Part shown: piece by piece, positions 1 to 5,065 of the stretch
How positions within the stretch are numbered: the first letter of the stretch is position 1
Layout of the letters: each line of letters begins with the position of its first letter
Assembly: GCA_934462705.1 (NCBI GenBank)
Contig: CAKSIH010000028.1
Coordinates: forward strand, 1 to 9,932
DNA from: an uncultured Eubacteriales bacterium
GTDB taxonomy: Bacteria; Bacillota; Clostridia; Oscillospirales; Acutalibacteraceae
Direction of reading: 5' to 3'
Length of the DNA: 9,932 nt
Program-made: the position numbers and the translations under genes
Notes under the pieces: model-generated
Told to the model about the DNA's origin: nothing
Databases searched by the model: none
Seen by the model: only the letters and a program-made list of their open reading frames with translations

Positions 1-114
1 TATTTTAATATTAAATCTCGTATTCCCTACATTGGTTGCATACTTACAGGTGTTTTGATTTCTCGTGGCTCAAACTATATATATGATCTAATTAGCAAGC
101 TAATTTCAACGTAA
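1..114 (+). CDS. 3' end of an unrecognised gene (partial)
   Basis: The first reading frame is open from base 1 to a TAA at 112-114 and gives 37 residues ending in ISKLIST. The visible part contains IPYIGCILTGVLISRGSNYI: a hydrophobic stretch with glycines, then RGSNYIYDLI. This looks like the C-terminal end of a small membrane or phage-like protein, but I do not recognise the family. The gene begins outside the window. It converges on the abiE toxin gene with only about five bases between the two stop codons, and I see no hairpin terminator between them. That this is coding rests on the open frame and on a sequence that reads like protein; the fragment is too short to prove it. Confidence 0.45.
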   Translation, partial: YFNIKSRIPYIGCILTGVLISRGSNYIYDLISKLIST

Positions 115-119
115 AAGTT

Positions 120-944
120 TTAATTTATATCATTAAACATTTTTGATACAGACTCGATTACCGTTTCCCATTGAATTCCCTTAGCGTAACTATTTTTAGC
201 AACATAGTTCTTCCAAAGTTTCTCAAGTGTTAAGTTTTCACCTATCATATTCAGAATTTCATTAGACCTTTCAAGTTGTTTAGCAGAACCCCTATTCTCA
301 GCAGTTGCCTTTAGAGCTTGCTTAAATAATTCTAAGTCTATTTTTTGAGATTGAAGCTTTGTAAGAATATAAATATCGTAAAAATCCCTCATACGTGTAT
401 TTTCTGTTGCTCTGGAAATAATAGACTCTACTTTTTCGGCTAAAACGGTTTCAAGGTTATAGGCTAAAACCTCAATATTTCTATCTTCAAGAAGTAGCTT
501 GAATGAATATTTTATAGCTCTTGGAGTTATTTTATCTCCGCTAGTTATATCAACCTTTAAAGGTATTCTAGATTCATCAACTTTACCTAAAAGACTAAGC
601 CTGAAACCGTGATAGTCGGCTTCTTCTCTGATTTCCATAACATTTAAAAGTTCAATTGTAATATTATCATCAATATCAGTAGACAAAACATTTTCAAATG
701 CTGATATTATTTTTTCTTTTGTAAGCGGAAAATTTTTGAGAGTCGCGTCTAAATCGATAGTTGATCTTGTATCGATTCCAACCATAGAGGCAACCAACAT
801 TCCTCCTTTTAGTACAAAATTGTCTTTATATTTTGACTTTGAAATTCTTTCTAGAAGTCGCTCTAGCATATAGTTTCTTAGCAAAATTTGAGCATTTATA
901 TTTTTTTCTTTTGCCATATTTCTAATTAACGATTTTATTTGCAT
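120..944 (-). CDS. abiEii: AbiEii toxin, nucleotidyltransferase of a type IV toxin-antitoxin pair
   Basis: Nucleotidyltransferase toxin of the AbiEii/AbiGii family, 274 residues, close to the usual size. Members block phage growth or arrest the host cell; related MenT toxins add nucleotides to tRNA acceptor ends, but the substrate here is unknown. Visible motifs: KGGML at residues 46-50 and STIDLD at 61-66 (the GG...DxD nucleotide and metal site), KVDIT at 130-134, ETVLAEKVESII at 165-176, and RMRDFYDIY at 184-192, the conserved C-terminal family motif. All expected active-site residues seem present, so the toxin is probably functional. The ATG start lies 8 bases after the antitoxin stop. The only Shine-Dalgarno-like run (GAGGTG) is inside the end of abiEi, which suggests translational coupling. 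Transcription would come from the promoter upstream of abiEi. Confidence 0.9.
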   Translation of the reverse strand: MQIKSLIRNMAKEKNINAQILLRNYMLERLLERISKSKYKDNFVLKGGMLVASMVGIDTRSTIDLDATLKNFPLTKEKIISAFENVLSTDIDDNITIELLNVMEIREEADYHGFRLSLLGKVDESRIPLKVDITSGDKITPRAIKYSFKLLLEDRNIEVLAYNLETVLAEKVESIISRATENTRMRDFYDIYILTKLQSQKIDLELFKQALKATAENRGSAKQLERSNEILNMIGENLTLEKLWKNYVAKNSYAKGIQWETVIESVSKMFNDIN

Positions 945-952
945 TTATGTCA

Positions 953-1543
953 TTATAAAAGCACCTCTAAATAACCATGTAAAATTTTTTGAACTCTGAA
1001 TTTTTTTGCATATTCGGTAAGCTTGGGAATGTCTCTTTCCTTTAAGCTTACATATCGTTTGATAGCGTCACTTAAAACATATTTATCCATATTGTTTCGG
1101 TTGGCAATTATATCACAAATAGTCCTTTCTTTATCATAAACTACTACCTCACGGCCATATAGGGTCTTTGCGGTAGTTTTACCAATATCAAAAAGATTTT
1201 TTTTAATGGTATGAACCTCAATATTTGAGTTTTTAAGGTTCGTAGGATTATATCCGCTTGGCATAGTTATGGTATAAATAAGCGGATCACGGTCGGTTAA
1301 TTCGTGCACATATAGCGCAGTTTCGTGTGAAAAAATAGCCTTGTTTGTTCGAAGTTGAATGCAGTACATTTCATCTTCAAATACTTCATTCGAAGCATAA
1401 ATTCCACGAGAAATCATCTGAATTTTATTTTCATTTTTTAAAATCCATAAATATTGGCGTGGGATACCAGCATTTTCAACTTCTTTAGTAGTTAAAATTC
1501 CCGATGAAGATTTAAATAACTCTTGGAGTTGCTCTTTAAACAA
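953..1543 (-). CDS. abiEi: AbiEi antitoxin, winged-helix autorepressor of the type IV pair
   Basis: Antitoxin of the AbiE system. Family members counter the toxin without binding it directly and repress their own promoter through an N-terminal winged helix. With my start the protein has 196 residues. The N-terminal part (LFKEQLQELF, then GILTTKEVENAGIPRQYLW and KIQMISRGIYA) is the usual AbiEi DNA-binding domain. FSHETALYVHELTDRDP and YDKERTICDII are typical of the C-terminal domain. The longest frame begins at an ATG at 1633, but that start has no ribosome site and its first 30 codons contain a perfect-looking promoter. The sequence AAGAGGTGAG at 1551-1560 points to TTG at 1541-1543 (spacing about 7-8), or to the adjoining GTG at 1544-1546. 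Homologues as I know them begin near this point. It is followed directly by abiEii. Confidence 0.85.
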   Translation of the reverse strand: MFKEQLQELFKSSSGILTTKEVENAGIPRQYLWILKNENKIQMISRGIYASNEVFEDEMYCIQLRTNKAIFSHETALYVHELTDRDPLIYTITMPSGYNPTNLKNSNIEVHTIKKNLFDIGKTTAKTLYGREVVVYDKERTICDIIANRNNMDKYVLSDAIKRYVSLKERDIPKLTEYAKKFRVQKILHGYLEVLL

Positions 1544-1576
1544 CACTTCACTCACCTCTTTTACAATCGTACTATT

Positions 1577-1605
1577 ATTATAAATAAAATTAGCATAATT
1601 GTCAA
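1577..1605 (-). promoter_or_regulatory. sigma-A type promoter of abiEi-abiEii
   Basis: On the minus strand TTGACA (1600-1605) is followed after exactly 17 bases by TATAAT (1577-1582), both matching the consensus in full. Transcription would begin near 1570, giving a leader of about 25 bases before the ribosome site at 1551-1560. The promoter lies inside the longest possible abiEi reading frame, which is the main argument for the shorter start. I see no clear long inverted repeat for AbiEi beside it. Confidence 0.8.
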
Positions 1606-1622
1606 ATACAATGAATAAATAA

Positions 1623-1648
1623 GCTTTCCTCATTTTTCATAGGAAAGC
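1623..1648 (-). terminator. hairpin terminator between the XRE gene and abiE
   Basis: GCTTTCCT (1623-1630) and AGGAAAGC (1641-1648) form a perfect 8-bp stem with a 10-base loop. Read on the minus strand it lies just after the stop of the XRE gene at 1652 and is followed by TTATTTATT. The other side also carries a CTTTTATTT tail, so it may work in both directions. It separates the XRE transcript from the abiE promoter, which is immediately downstream. Confidence 0.6.
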
Positions 1649-1651
1649 CTT

Positions 1652-1900
1652 TTATTTAAATTTATTTATTTCATAATTTTTAAGTCTAGTCGGAGGCATA
1701 AAATCATTTGTTAAGCCGACAAGATAATCTAAACTAGTTCCATAAAATATAGCTAAAGCAATAAGGTGGTCTATTGGTATTTTTCGCTTGCCAATCTCAT
1801 AATTACTGTAAACTCTTTGGTCGATTTTTAAAAGTTTAGCAATATCATTTTGTGACATATCTTTATCTTCTCTACAATCTTTTAGTCTATAAAAATACAT
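1652..1900 (-). CDS. XRE-family transcriptional regulator (first of five)
   Basis: Small single-domain repressor-like protein of 82 residues, made almost entirely of a lambda-repressor-like helix-turn-helix: MSQNDIAKLLKIDQRVYSNY is the core, followed by GKRKIPIDHLIALAIFYGTS and the usual ending LDYLVGLTN. Such proteins bind palindromic operators as dimers. I place the start at ATG 1898-1900, because AAAGGTGGGG lies about 6 bases upstream. A GTG at 1916-1918 would add six residues but overlaps that ribosome site. A hairpin terminator overlaps the 3' end. Upstream, at 1936-1976, are inverted repeats that it may bind. Its target is not known; it could control itself, the neighbouring candidate small RNA, or the abiE pair, which has its own promoter. 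Confidence 0.85.
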   Translation of the reverse strand: MYFYRLKDCREDKDMSQNDIAKLLKIDQRVYSNYEIGKRKIPIDHLIALAIFYGTSLDYLVGLTNDFMPPTRLKNYEINKFK

Positions 1901-1935
1901 TATATCCCCACCTTTCACTAATTAAATTCTAAATT

Positions 1936-1976
1936 ACTATCGTTTGATAGTGTTGACTTTACTGCTAAACGATAGT
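1936..1976. promoter_or_regulatory. operator-like inverted repeats
   Basis: ACTATCGTTTGATAGT (1936-1951) is a palindrome with 6-bp arms around GTTT. AAACGATAGT (1967-1976) repeats the half-site, so that it is also the exact reverse complement of 1936-1945. Three half-sites in 41 bases are what an XRE repressor operator would look like. They sit between the XRE gene (minus) and a plus-strand promoter, and the last half-site fills the end of that promoter's spacer and touches its -10 box. Binding here could control both directions. Which of the five XRE proteins binds is not shown. Confidence 0.6.
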
Positions 1977-1981
1977 AAAAT
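1953..1981 (+). promoter_or_regulatory. plus-strand promoter divergent from the XRE gene
   Basis: TTGACT (1953-1958), a 17-base spacer, then TAAAAT (1976-1981); each box differs from consensus at one position. Transcription would begin near 1988 and run into a segment with no protein gene but with hairpins and a terminator. Confidence 0.55.
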
Positions 1982-1987
1982 TATTGT

Positions 1988-2121
1988 GTAAAAGTGGGAT
2001 AACTTTTATTCGTTTACGTTATTGATTCTAACGTGAAAGAAAACATATAAAATCAAAAATCTGTTGTTTTGAAGAACCTTACGAGTTTTGGGCGAACAAA
2101 AAAGCCCCCTTTCGGGAGCTT
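1988..2121 (+). ncRNA. candidate small RNA between two XRE genes
   Basis: No convincing protein gene lies between 1920 and 2159. A plus-strand transcript from the promoter at 1953-1981 would begin with a perfect hairpin AAAAGT/ACTTTT (1990-1995 with 2002-2007), then a second one ACGTTA/TAACGT (2016-2021 with 2029-2034), and would end in the GC-rich hairpin at 2102-2121, followed a few bases later by a run of six T. That gives an RNA of about 135-150 nt. It would be produced divergently from the XRE gene and overlapped by the operator-like repeats. This is inferred only from promoter, stems and terminator; I do not recognise an RNA family. Confidence 0.3.
2098..2121 (-). terminator. terminator of the second XRE gene, probably bidirectional
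   Basis: AAGCCCCC (2102-2109) pairs with GGGAGCTT (2114-2121) through a four-base loop, with one G-T wobble. On the minus strand the loop reads GAAA and the stem runs straight into a T-tract of six to seven, the classic intrinsic terminator form, about 40 bases after the XRE stop at 2160. On the plus strand AAAATAGTTTTTT follows, so it could also end a plus-strand transcript. Confidence 0.8.
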
Positions 2122-2159
2122 AAAATAGTTTTTTATCTTATTAGGCTTAAATTTTAATA

Positions 2160-2489
2160 TTAATTGTTTTTAGACAACATTTTATATATTTCTATAATAA
2201 TTTTCTCTATAGATTCCTGATCTTGTTCATCTAGTTTTGATAGAACCCCTGTTATACGATTAAAATTATTGTTATTTTCTAGCCCAAATAATAAATAGTC
2301 TGAAGTTACGTTTAAAGCTTGAGATAACTTATATAAAGTCTCTGCAGATATTCCTTTTTGACCAGTTTCAATATCATAAATGAATCTATCACTTATATTG
2401 GATAATTCTCCAAGTTTTTCACGTGTTAATTTTCTGTGTTCTCTTAACTTACATATTCTAAAACCTAATTCTTTATTAAAGTTATTCAT
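2160..2489 (-). CDS. XRE-family transcriptional regulator (second)
   Basis: DNA-binding regulator of 109 residues. Residues 8-68 form the helix-turn-helix domain (RICKLREHRKLTREKLGELS, then NISDRFIYDIETGQKGISAE, ending LNVTSDYLLFG). The rest, from about residue 77, is a helical tail with SKLDEQDQESIEKIIIEIYK that probably serves dimerisation. This layout resembles ImmR-like or SinR-like repressors of mobile elements. The ATG start is well supported by GGGTGA seven bases upstream. It has its own terminator at 2098-2121, and its upstream gap of 118 bases holds two palindromes, so it is probably a single-gene transcript under auto-control. I found no convincing -35/-10 pair upstream. No ImmA-type protease partner is present. 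Confidence 0.87.
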   Translation of the reverse strand: MNNFNKELGFRICKLREHRKLTREKLGELSNISDRFIYDIETGQKGISAETLYKLSQALNVTSDYLLFGLENNNNFNRITGVLSKLDEQDQESIEKIIIEIYKMLSKNN

Positions 2490-2520
2490 ATTTATTCACC
2501 CAAATATAGCTTAACAACTA

Positions 2521-2564
2521 TTGAGCATATTAAACATGAGCAACAGTTCTTGATACCCATGAAC
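2521..2564. promoter_or_regulatory. two operator-like palindromes upstream of the second XRE gene
   Basis: TTGAGCAT (2521-2528) with ATGAGCAA (2536-2543) is an inverted repeat with two mismatches and a 7-base centre. GTTCTTG (2546-2552) with CATGAAC (2558-2564) is another, with one mismatch and a 5-base centre. They lie back to back 32-75 bases upstream of the start of the XRE gene at 2489, where a repressor would be expected to bind. Confidence 0.4.
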
Positions 2565-2607
2565 TATAGTGGTAATATAATTACATCTATTGTTCCAAAT
2601 GAATTAT

Positions 2608-2934
2608 TTATTCTGAAATTCTGTTTTTAAAATATATCAAATTCTCAAGTATAAAATTCAAGTCTTCTAGGTTCATATCACTTAAATAAGAATTAATCTG
2701 GGCAATGGTTGCATTTTGTATTTCATCAATATTTTCACCTAGTAAAACACTCATAGAGACATTTAGTGAATCAGCAATTTTCAATATAGTTTTTAAGCTG
2801 GGTGTTTTCTTTGCACGCTCAATATATCCAATAAAACTGGGAGATACATCAGATTTTTCGGCTAATTCAAATTGAGATAAACCCAATTTTTTTCTGTGTT
2901 CTCGTATATTTATTCCTAACTGTTCATAATTCAA
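2608..2934 (-). CDS. XRE-family transcriptional regulator (third), TTG start
   Basis: Regulator of 108 residues with the start chosen here. The helix-turn-helix domain covers about residues 1-63 (LGINIREHRKKLGLSQFELA, then KSDVSPSFIGYIERAKKTPS, ending LNVSMSVLLGE). A helical tail follows with INSYLSDMNLEDLNFILENL, comparable in spacing to the tails of the neighbouring XRE proteins. The longest frame starts at ATG 2950-2952, but nothing like a ribosome site precedes it, and its codons 2-4 contain CGGAGTG. That site is spaced about six bases from TTG at 2932-2934, which gives the N-terminus MNYEQLG, a normal beginning for the family. I therefore prefer the TTG. A 13-base palindrome sits just upstream. 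No clear terminator follows the stop. Confidence 0.83.
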   Translation of the reverse strand: MNYEQLGINIREHRKKLGLSQFELAEKSDVSPSFIGYIERAKKTPSLKTILKIADSLNVSMSVLLGENIDEIQNATIAQINSYLSDMNLEDLNFILENLIYFKNRISE

Positions 2935-2950
2935 TGTATTCACTCCGTTC

Positions 2951-2963
2951 ATGTAGTCTACAT
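2951..2963. promoter_or_regulatory. perfect palindrome ahead of the third XRE gene
   Basis: ATGTAGTCTACAT is a perfect 6-1-6 palindrome that ends a few bases before the ribosome site of the TTG-started XRE gene. Its position suits an autorepression operator or a block to translation initiation. It is short, and chance cannot be excluded. Confidence 0.4.
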
Positions 2964-3016
2964 TTAATTTTATGGGCTTACACAGAACAAATAAACAATC
3001 TTAGAGTCCAGGTTAA

Positions 3017-3045
3017 TTGACTCATAGTCCAATTTACGGTATAAT
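3017..3045 (+). promoter_or_regulatory. strong plus-strand promoter facing the fourth XRE gene
   Basis: TTGACT (3017-3022), a 17-base spacer, then a perfect TATAAT (3040-3045). A transcript would begin near 3052, eight bases before the end of the minus-strand XRE gene, and run antisense through it. The -35 and the start of the spacer form an imperfect palindrome TTGACTCATAGTCCAA (3017-3032), with a further AGTC at 3005-3008, so the promoter itself may be under repressor control. No plus-strand gene begins before 3517. Confidence 0.55.
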
Positions 3046-3059
3046 AAAAATATCCCTAT

Positions 3060-3377
3060 TCAAAATTTGTATTTTTCTTTAACTTTGTTTATATACAACT
3101 CTATATCATATAATGCTCTTTTAGGTATATCTTTTAGTATTATCACGCTAGAATCAACATCTTCAATTTTAGACGGATTTGGTGTGACACCAAATAAGTA
3201 ATCTAAAGAGACATTAAATAATTTAGCAATCTGAATTTTTATTTCATCACTTGGGAGAATTAAATTTCTTTCATAAGAGGAAATAGTATGGACTGAAACT
3301 GAAAGTTGGTTTGCTAAGTCTTGTTGGGTCATTCCGCGGTCTTTTCTTAATTCACTTAATATTTCACCAAATATCAT
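3060..3377 (-). CDS. XRE-family transcriptional regulator (fourth)
   Basis: Regulator of 105 residues. The helix-turn-helix domain takes up the first 65 or so residues (FGEILSELRKDRGMTQQDLA, then QLSVSVHTISSYERNLILPS, ending FNVSLDYLFGVTPN). A short tail follows, with LKDIPKRALYDIELYINKVK. The start is ATG 3375-3377, supported by AAAGGGGGA about six bases upstream; the longer start at 3398 overlaps that ribosome site. Upstream lies a very AT-rich stretch with an alternating TA run near 3397-3411, where no single promoter can be chosen. It is divergent from the SLOG gene at 3517, so the two probably share a control region. A strong opposing promoter lies at its 3' end. Confidence 0.86.
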   Translation of the reverse strand: MIFGEILSELRKDRGMTQQDLANQLSVSVHTISSYERNLILPSDEIKIQIAKLFNVSLDYLFGVTPNPSKIEDVDSSVIILKDIPKRALYDIELYINKVKEKYKF

Positions 3378-3516
3378 TTCATGTCCCCCTTTATACATAT
3401 ATATATATATTTATTATATATTCGTATTTATTTTTTTGCTTCTTAATCATATTATCAATACGTTTATTATTAGACTAAAACATATTATTAATGCGATTTT
3501 CTTGGAAAGGAGATTT

Positions 3517-3967
3517 ATGAACAATAAAGTTTGTTGTTTTGCAGGACACGCAAATATTTGTAATCAGGATAAGGTAAAAGAAAAACTGAAAAAAGAAATA
3601 ATAAATCTAATTGAAAACTACGGTGTTACCGAGTTTTACAACGGTGGCAAAGGGGATTTCGACTGGTTATGTGCGCAATGTGTTGATAAACTTAGGAAAG
3701 ATTATCCCTTTATAAAGTCATACCTGATTTTAGCGTATATGCCTAAAGAAATGGATAAAAATGAGAGCGCCCTAGCTTTATTCGACAGTACACTATACCC
3801 AAGCATAGAAAAAACTCCACGGCGTTTTGCTATCGTGAAGCGAAACGAGTGGATGATTAATAACGCTGATTTTTTAATTGCTTATATTGACCAGTTGGGG
3901 CGGAGCATATAAAACATTTGAGTATGCAAAAAGAAAAAAGCATACTTCAGTAATTAATATAGGTTAA
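3517..3967 (+). pseudogene. SLOG-family (DUF1273-like) gene, frameshifted near its 3' end
   Basis: From ATG 3517, preceded by AAAGGAG, the frame gives 131 residues: VCCFAGH at 5-11, YNGGKGDFDWLC at 41-52, and PRRFAIVKRNEWMINNADFL near the end. These are features of the SLOG Rossmann-like superfamily, thought to bind nucleotide-derived ligands in conflict systems; the actual role is unknown. The frame breaks at about 3891-3895 and ends as DQLGRSI. Reading on one base later gives SWGGAYKTFEYAKRKK and then HTSVINIG to a TAA at 3965-3967, which is the expected family C-terminus. The break equals loss of two bases or gain of one. GACCAGTTGG would become the expected D-H-S-W if a CA were restored, so slippage in a CACA run is a likely cause. 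The frame upstream of 3517 lacks a ribosome site and is not counted. Confidence 0.75.
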
Positions 3968-3981
3968 GGCGATTTCTGACG

Positions 3982-4009
3982 ATAAAAGCACTCTACTTAT
4001 ATTTAGTAA
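3982..4009 (+). promoter_or_regulatory. possible promoter of the fifth XRE gene
   Basis: CTGACG, a 16-base spacer, then TATATT lie about 30-60 bases upstream of the XRE start at 4041. The boxes are imperfect (four and five matches of six), so this is a weak call. Confidence 0.3.
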
Positions 4010-4040
4010 AATAGATTTCAAAGAGGACGGTTATTCATAA

Positions 4041-4406
4041 ATGGGTGCATTTTGTGGTGAAAACTTAAAGAAGATTAGAGAGAGTCGGGGTCTAACTCAA
4101 AAACAATTAGCGGATAAATTAAATATTGCGTCCTCAACAGTTGGTATGTATGAACAGGGACGCAGGCAGCCCGACCTGGATACTTTAATAAAAATGAGCG
4201 ATAAATTGCTTATACCCATAAGTATGCTAATAAAAACAAAATATAAATTAAATAGAAAATCAATTCAGATAGATGAAATAATTATAGAACTGATTAATTT
4301 TATACAGAATCAAGATTGTGTTTATTGGAAAGATAAAAAGTTAAGTGTCGAAAAAATTAATAATATATTGTACTTTTTAAATCTCTTGCTTAATATAGAA
4401 AAGTAG
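4041..4406 (+). CDS. XRE-family transcriptional regulator (fifth)
   Basis: Regulator of 121 residues, the only XRE gene here on the plus strand. The helix-turn-helix domain spans about residues 8-65 (LKKIRESRGLTQKQLADKLN, then IASSTVGMYEQGRRQPDLDT, ending LLIPISMLI). The C-terminal half is lysine- and isoleucine-rich and predicted helical (IDEIIIELINFIQNQ, KINNILYFLNLLLNIEK), probably a dimerisation segment. A GAGGA sequence lies 13 bases before the ATG, a rather long spacing, but no better start is available in frame. It follows the SLOG gene in the same direction after a gap of about 70 bases and is closed by its own terminator. It could form a unit with the SLOG gene or be transcribed separately. 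Confidence 0.85.
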   Translation: MGAFCGENLKKIRESRGLTQKQLADKLNIASSTVGMYEQGRRQPDLDTLIKMSDKLLIPISMLIKTKYKLNRKSIQIDEIIIELINFIQNQDCVYWKDKKLSVEKINNILYFLNLLLNIEK

Positions 4407-4409
4407 AAA

Positions 4410-4441
4410 AAAGGCCTAAAAATTAAATTAGGTCTTTCTTT
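4410..4441 (+). terminator. intrinsic terminator of the fifth XRE gene
   Basis: AAAGGCCTAA (4410-4419) pairs with TTAGGTCTTT (4428-4437), ten pairs with one G-T wobble and an 8-base loop, followed by CTTT. It begins four bases after the XRE stop codon. Confidence 0.75.
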
Positions 4442-4487
4442 ATGCGCTTTTTTGCCTTTTTATTTTCTACACGCACACAAATATTTA

Positions 4488-4534
4488 TACTTGATGTTTT
4501 GTGTCAAACTCGTTTTGATACCAAACATCAAGTA
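4488..4534. repeat. long interrupted hairpin
   Basis: TACTTGATGTTT (4488-4499) and AAACATCAAGTA (4523-4534) form a perfect 12-bp outer stem. After a one-base mismatch the pairing continues for eight more pairs (4501-4508 with 4514-4521, one G-T) around a 5-base loop. No T-run follows on either side, so it is not a normal terminator. Such structures occur at oriT sites, element ends and recombinase sites, but nothing here decides which. Confidence 0.7.
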
Positions 4535-4550
4535 CGCAAAAGGGGTATGA

Positions 4551-4566
4551 GGAAAATGCCTTTTCC
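4551..4566. repeat. short perfect palindrome
   Basis: GGAAAA (4551-4556), spacer TGCC, TTTTCC (4561-4566). It stands between the two longer inverted repeats at 4488-4534 and 4575-4608, making three in a row. Confidence 0.5.
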
Positions 4567-4574
4567 CCATAATG

Positions 4575-4608
4575 ATAAGAGTAACCGCATAAAAACGGTT
4601 ACTCTTAT
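4575..4608. repeat. perfect 13-bp inverted repeat
   Basis: ATAAGAGTAACCG (4575-4587) and CGGTTACTCTTAT (4596-4608) are exact reverse complements with an 8-base loop. On the minus strand the repeat lies just after the stop codon of the helix-turn-helix remnant at 4613, where a terminator would sit, but no T-tract follows in either direction. Confidence 0.65.
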
Positions 4609-4612
4609 GTGC

Positions 4613-4804
4613 TTATCTGTCCATATTAAATTTTAATACGGTTTTCATCAGCGTTGCTTTGGTTTCTTCTGAAAAAATATAATTGTCTTTTGCAAAATAT
4701 CCGATATATCTGCCGTAATGTGAAACCACCTTCCGCATAGCTTTTGTATTGGCGGCAATGGCTTTTTCTATTGCGTCAAAATTCAAACGGCTTTTTTCTT
4801 TGTA
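4613..4804 (-). pseudogene. remnant of a conjugative-transposon helix-turn-helix protein
   Basis: A minus-strand frame of 63 codons is open from 4804 to a TAA at 4613-4615. It contains FDAIEKAIAANTKAMRKV, then SHYGRYIGYFAKDNY, FSEETKATLMKTVLKF and MDR. This matches my knowledge of the small helix-turn-helix proteins (HTH_16 type) of clostridial conjugative transposons: an acidic-lysine repeat, a central HYxGYI segment and a C-terminal L/K-rich helix. There is no ATG; the only in-frame start is a TTG without a ribosome site, and a stop precedes the frame. I read it as an N-terminally damaged copy. It marks this region as the debris of an integrative element. A degenerate but expressed form is less likely. 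Confidence 0.5.
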
Positions 4805-5065
4805 TTATCTTTTTAATTGAAAGGGTTTTCCATACAAATCGGAAAAAATGGTGTAAACAGCCCCATCCAAAATACGAAACAGGCAATGAAAACGGTTAAA
4901 CACCATTTCCACTTAAATAAAAAATGCAAGAGAAATCCATCCCCATATAGGGGAATATACAATAAGTATAACACAAATGAAAATTATGAGTGTGTGAATA
5001 TCCTTGCACTCTTTCAATATACAACGAAAAATATCTTTTATCTAGCTCATCTTACCCTCTGAATT
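4805..5065. other. gene-poor stretch downstream of the MATE gene
   Basis: No supported gene. On the minus strand a 53-codon frame starts with GTG at 4972-4974 and ends at 4813-4815; it is hydrophobic (for example LTVFIACFVFWMGLFTPFFP) and could be a membrane-peptide remnant, but it has no ribosome site and I do not recognise it. A small 5-bp stem TCCCC/GGGGA lies at 4940-4954. There is no clear terminator after the MATE stop codon. Confidence 0.3.

Noticed and set aside
3397..3411. Alternating TA run as a microsatellite of interest
   Set aside because: Short, in AT-rich DNA upstream of two divergent genes; ordinary for this composition.
4442..4636. 64-codon plus-strand ORF
   Set aside because: It runs through the three inverted repeats, has no ribosome site because its start lies in the preceding terminator, and its product resembles nothing; the minus-strand remnant overlaps its end.
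4817..5062. 81-codon plus-strand ORF
   Set aside because: Low-complexity, K/N-rich composition, no ribosome site, ends beside the MATE stop; looks like chance in AT-rich DNA.
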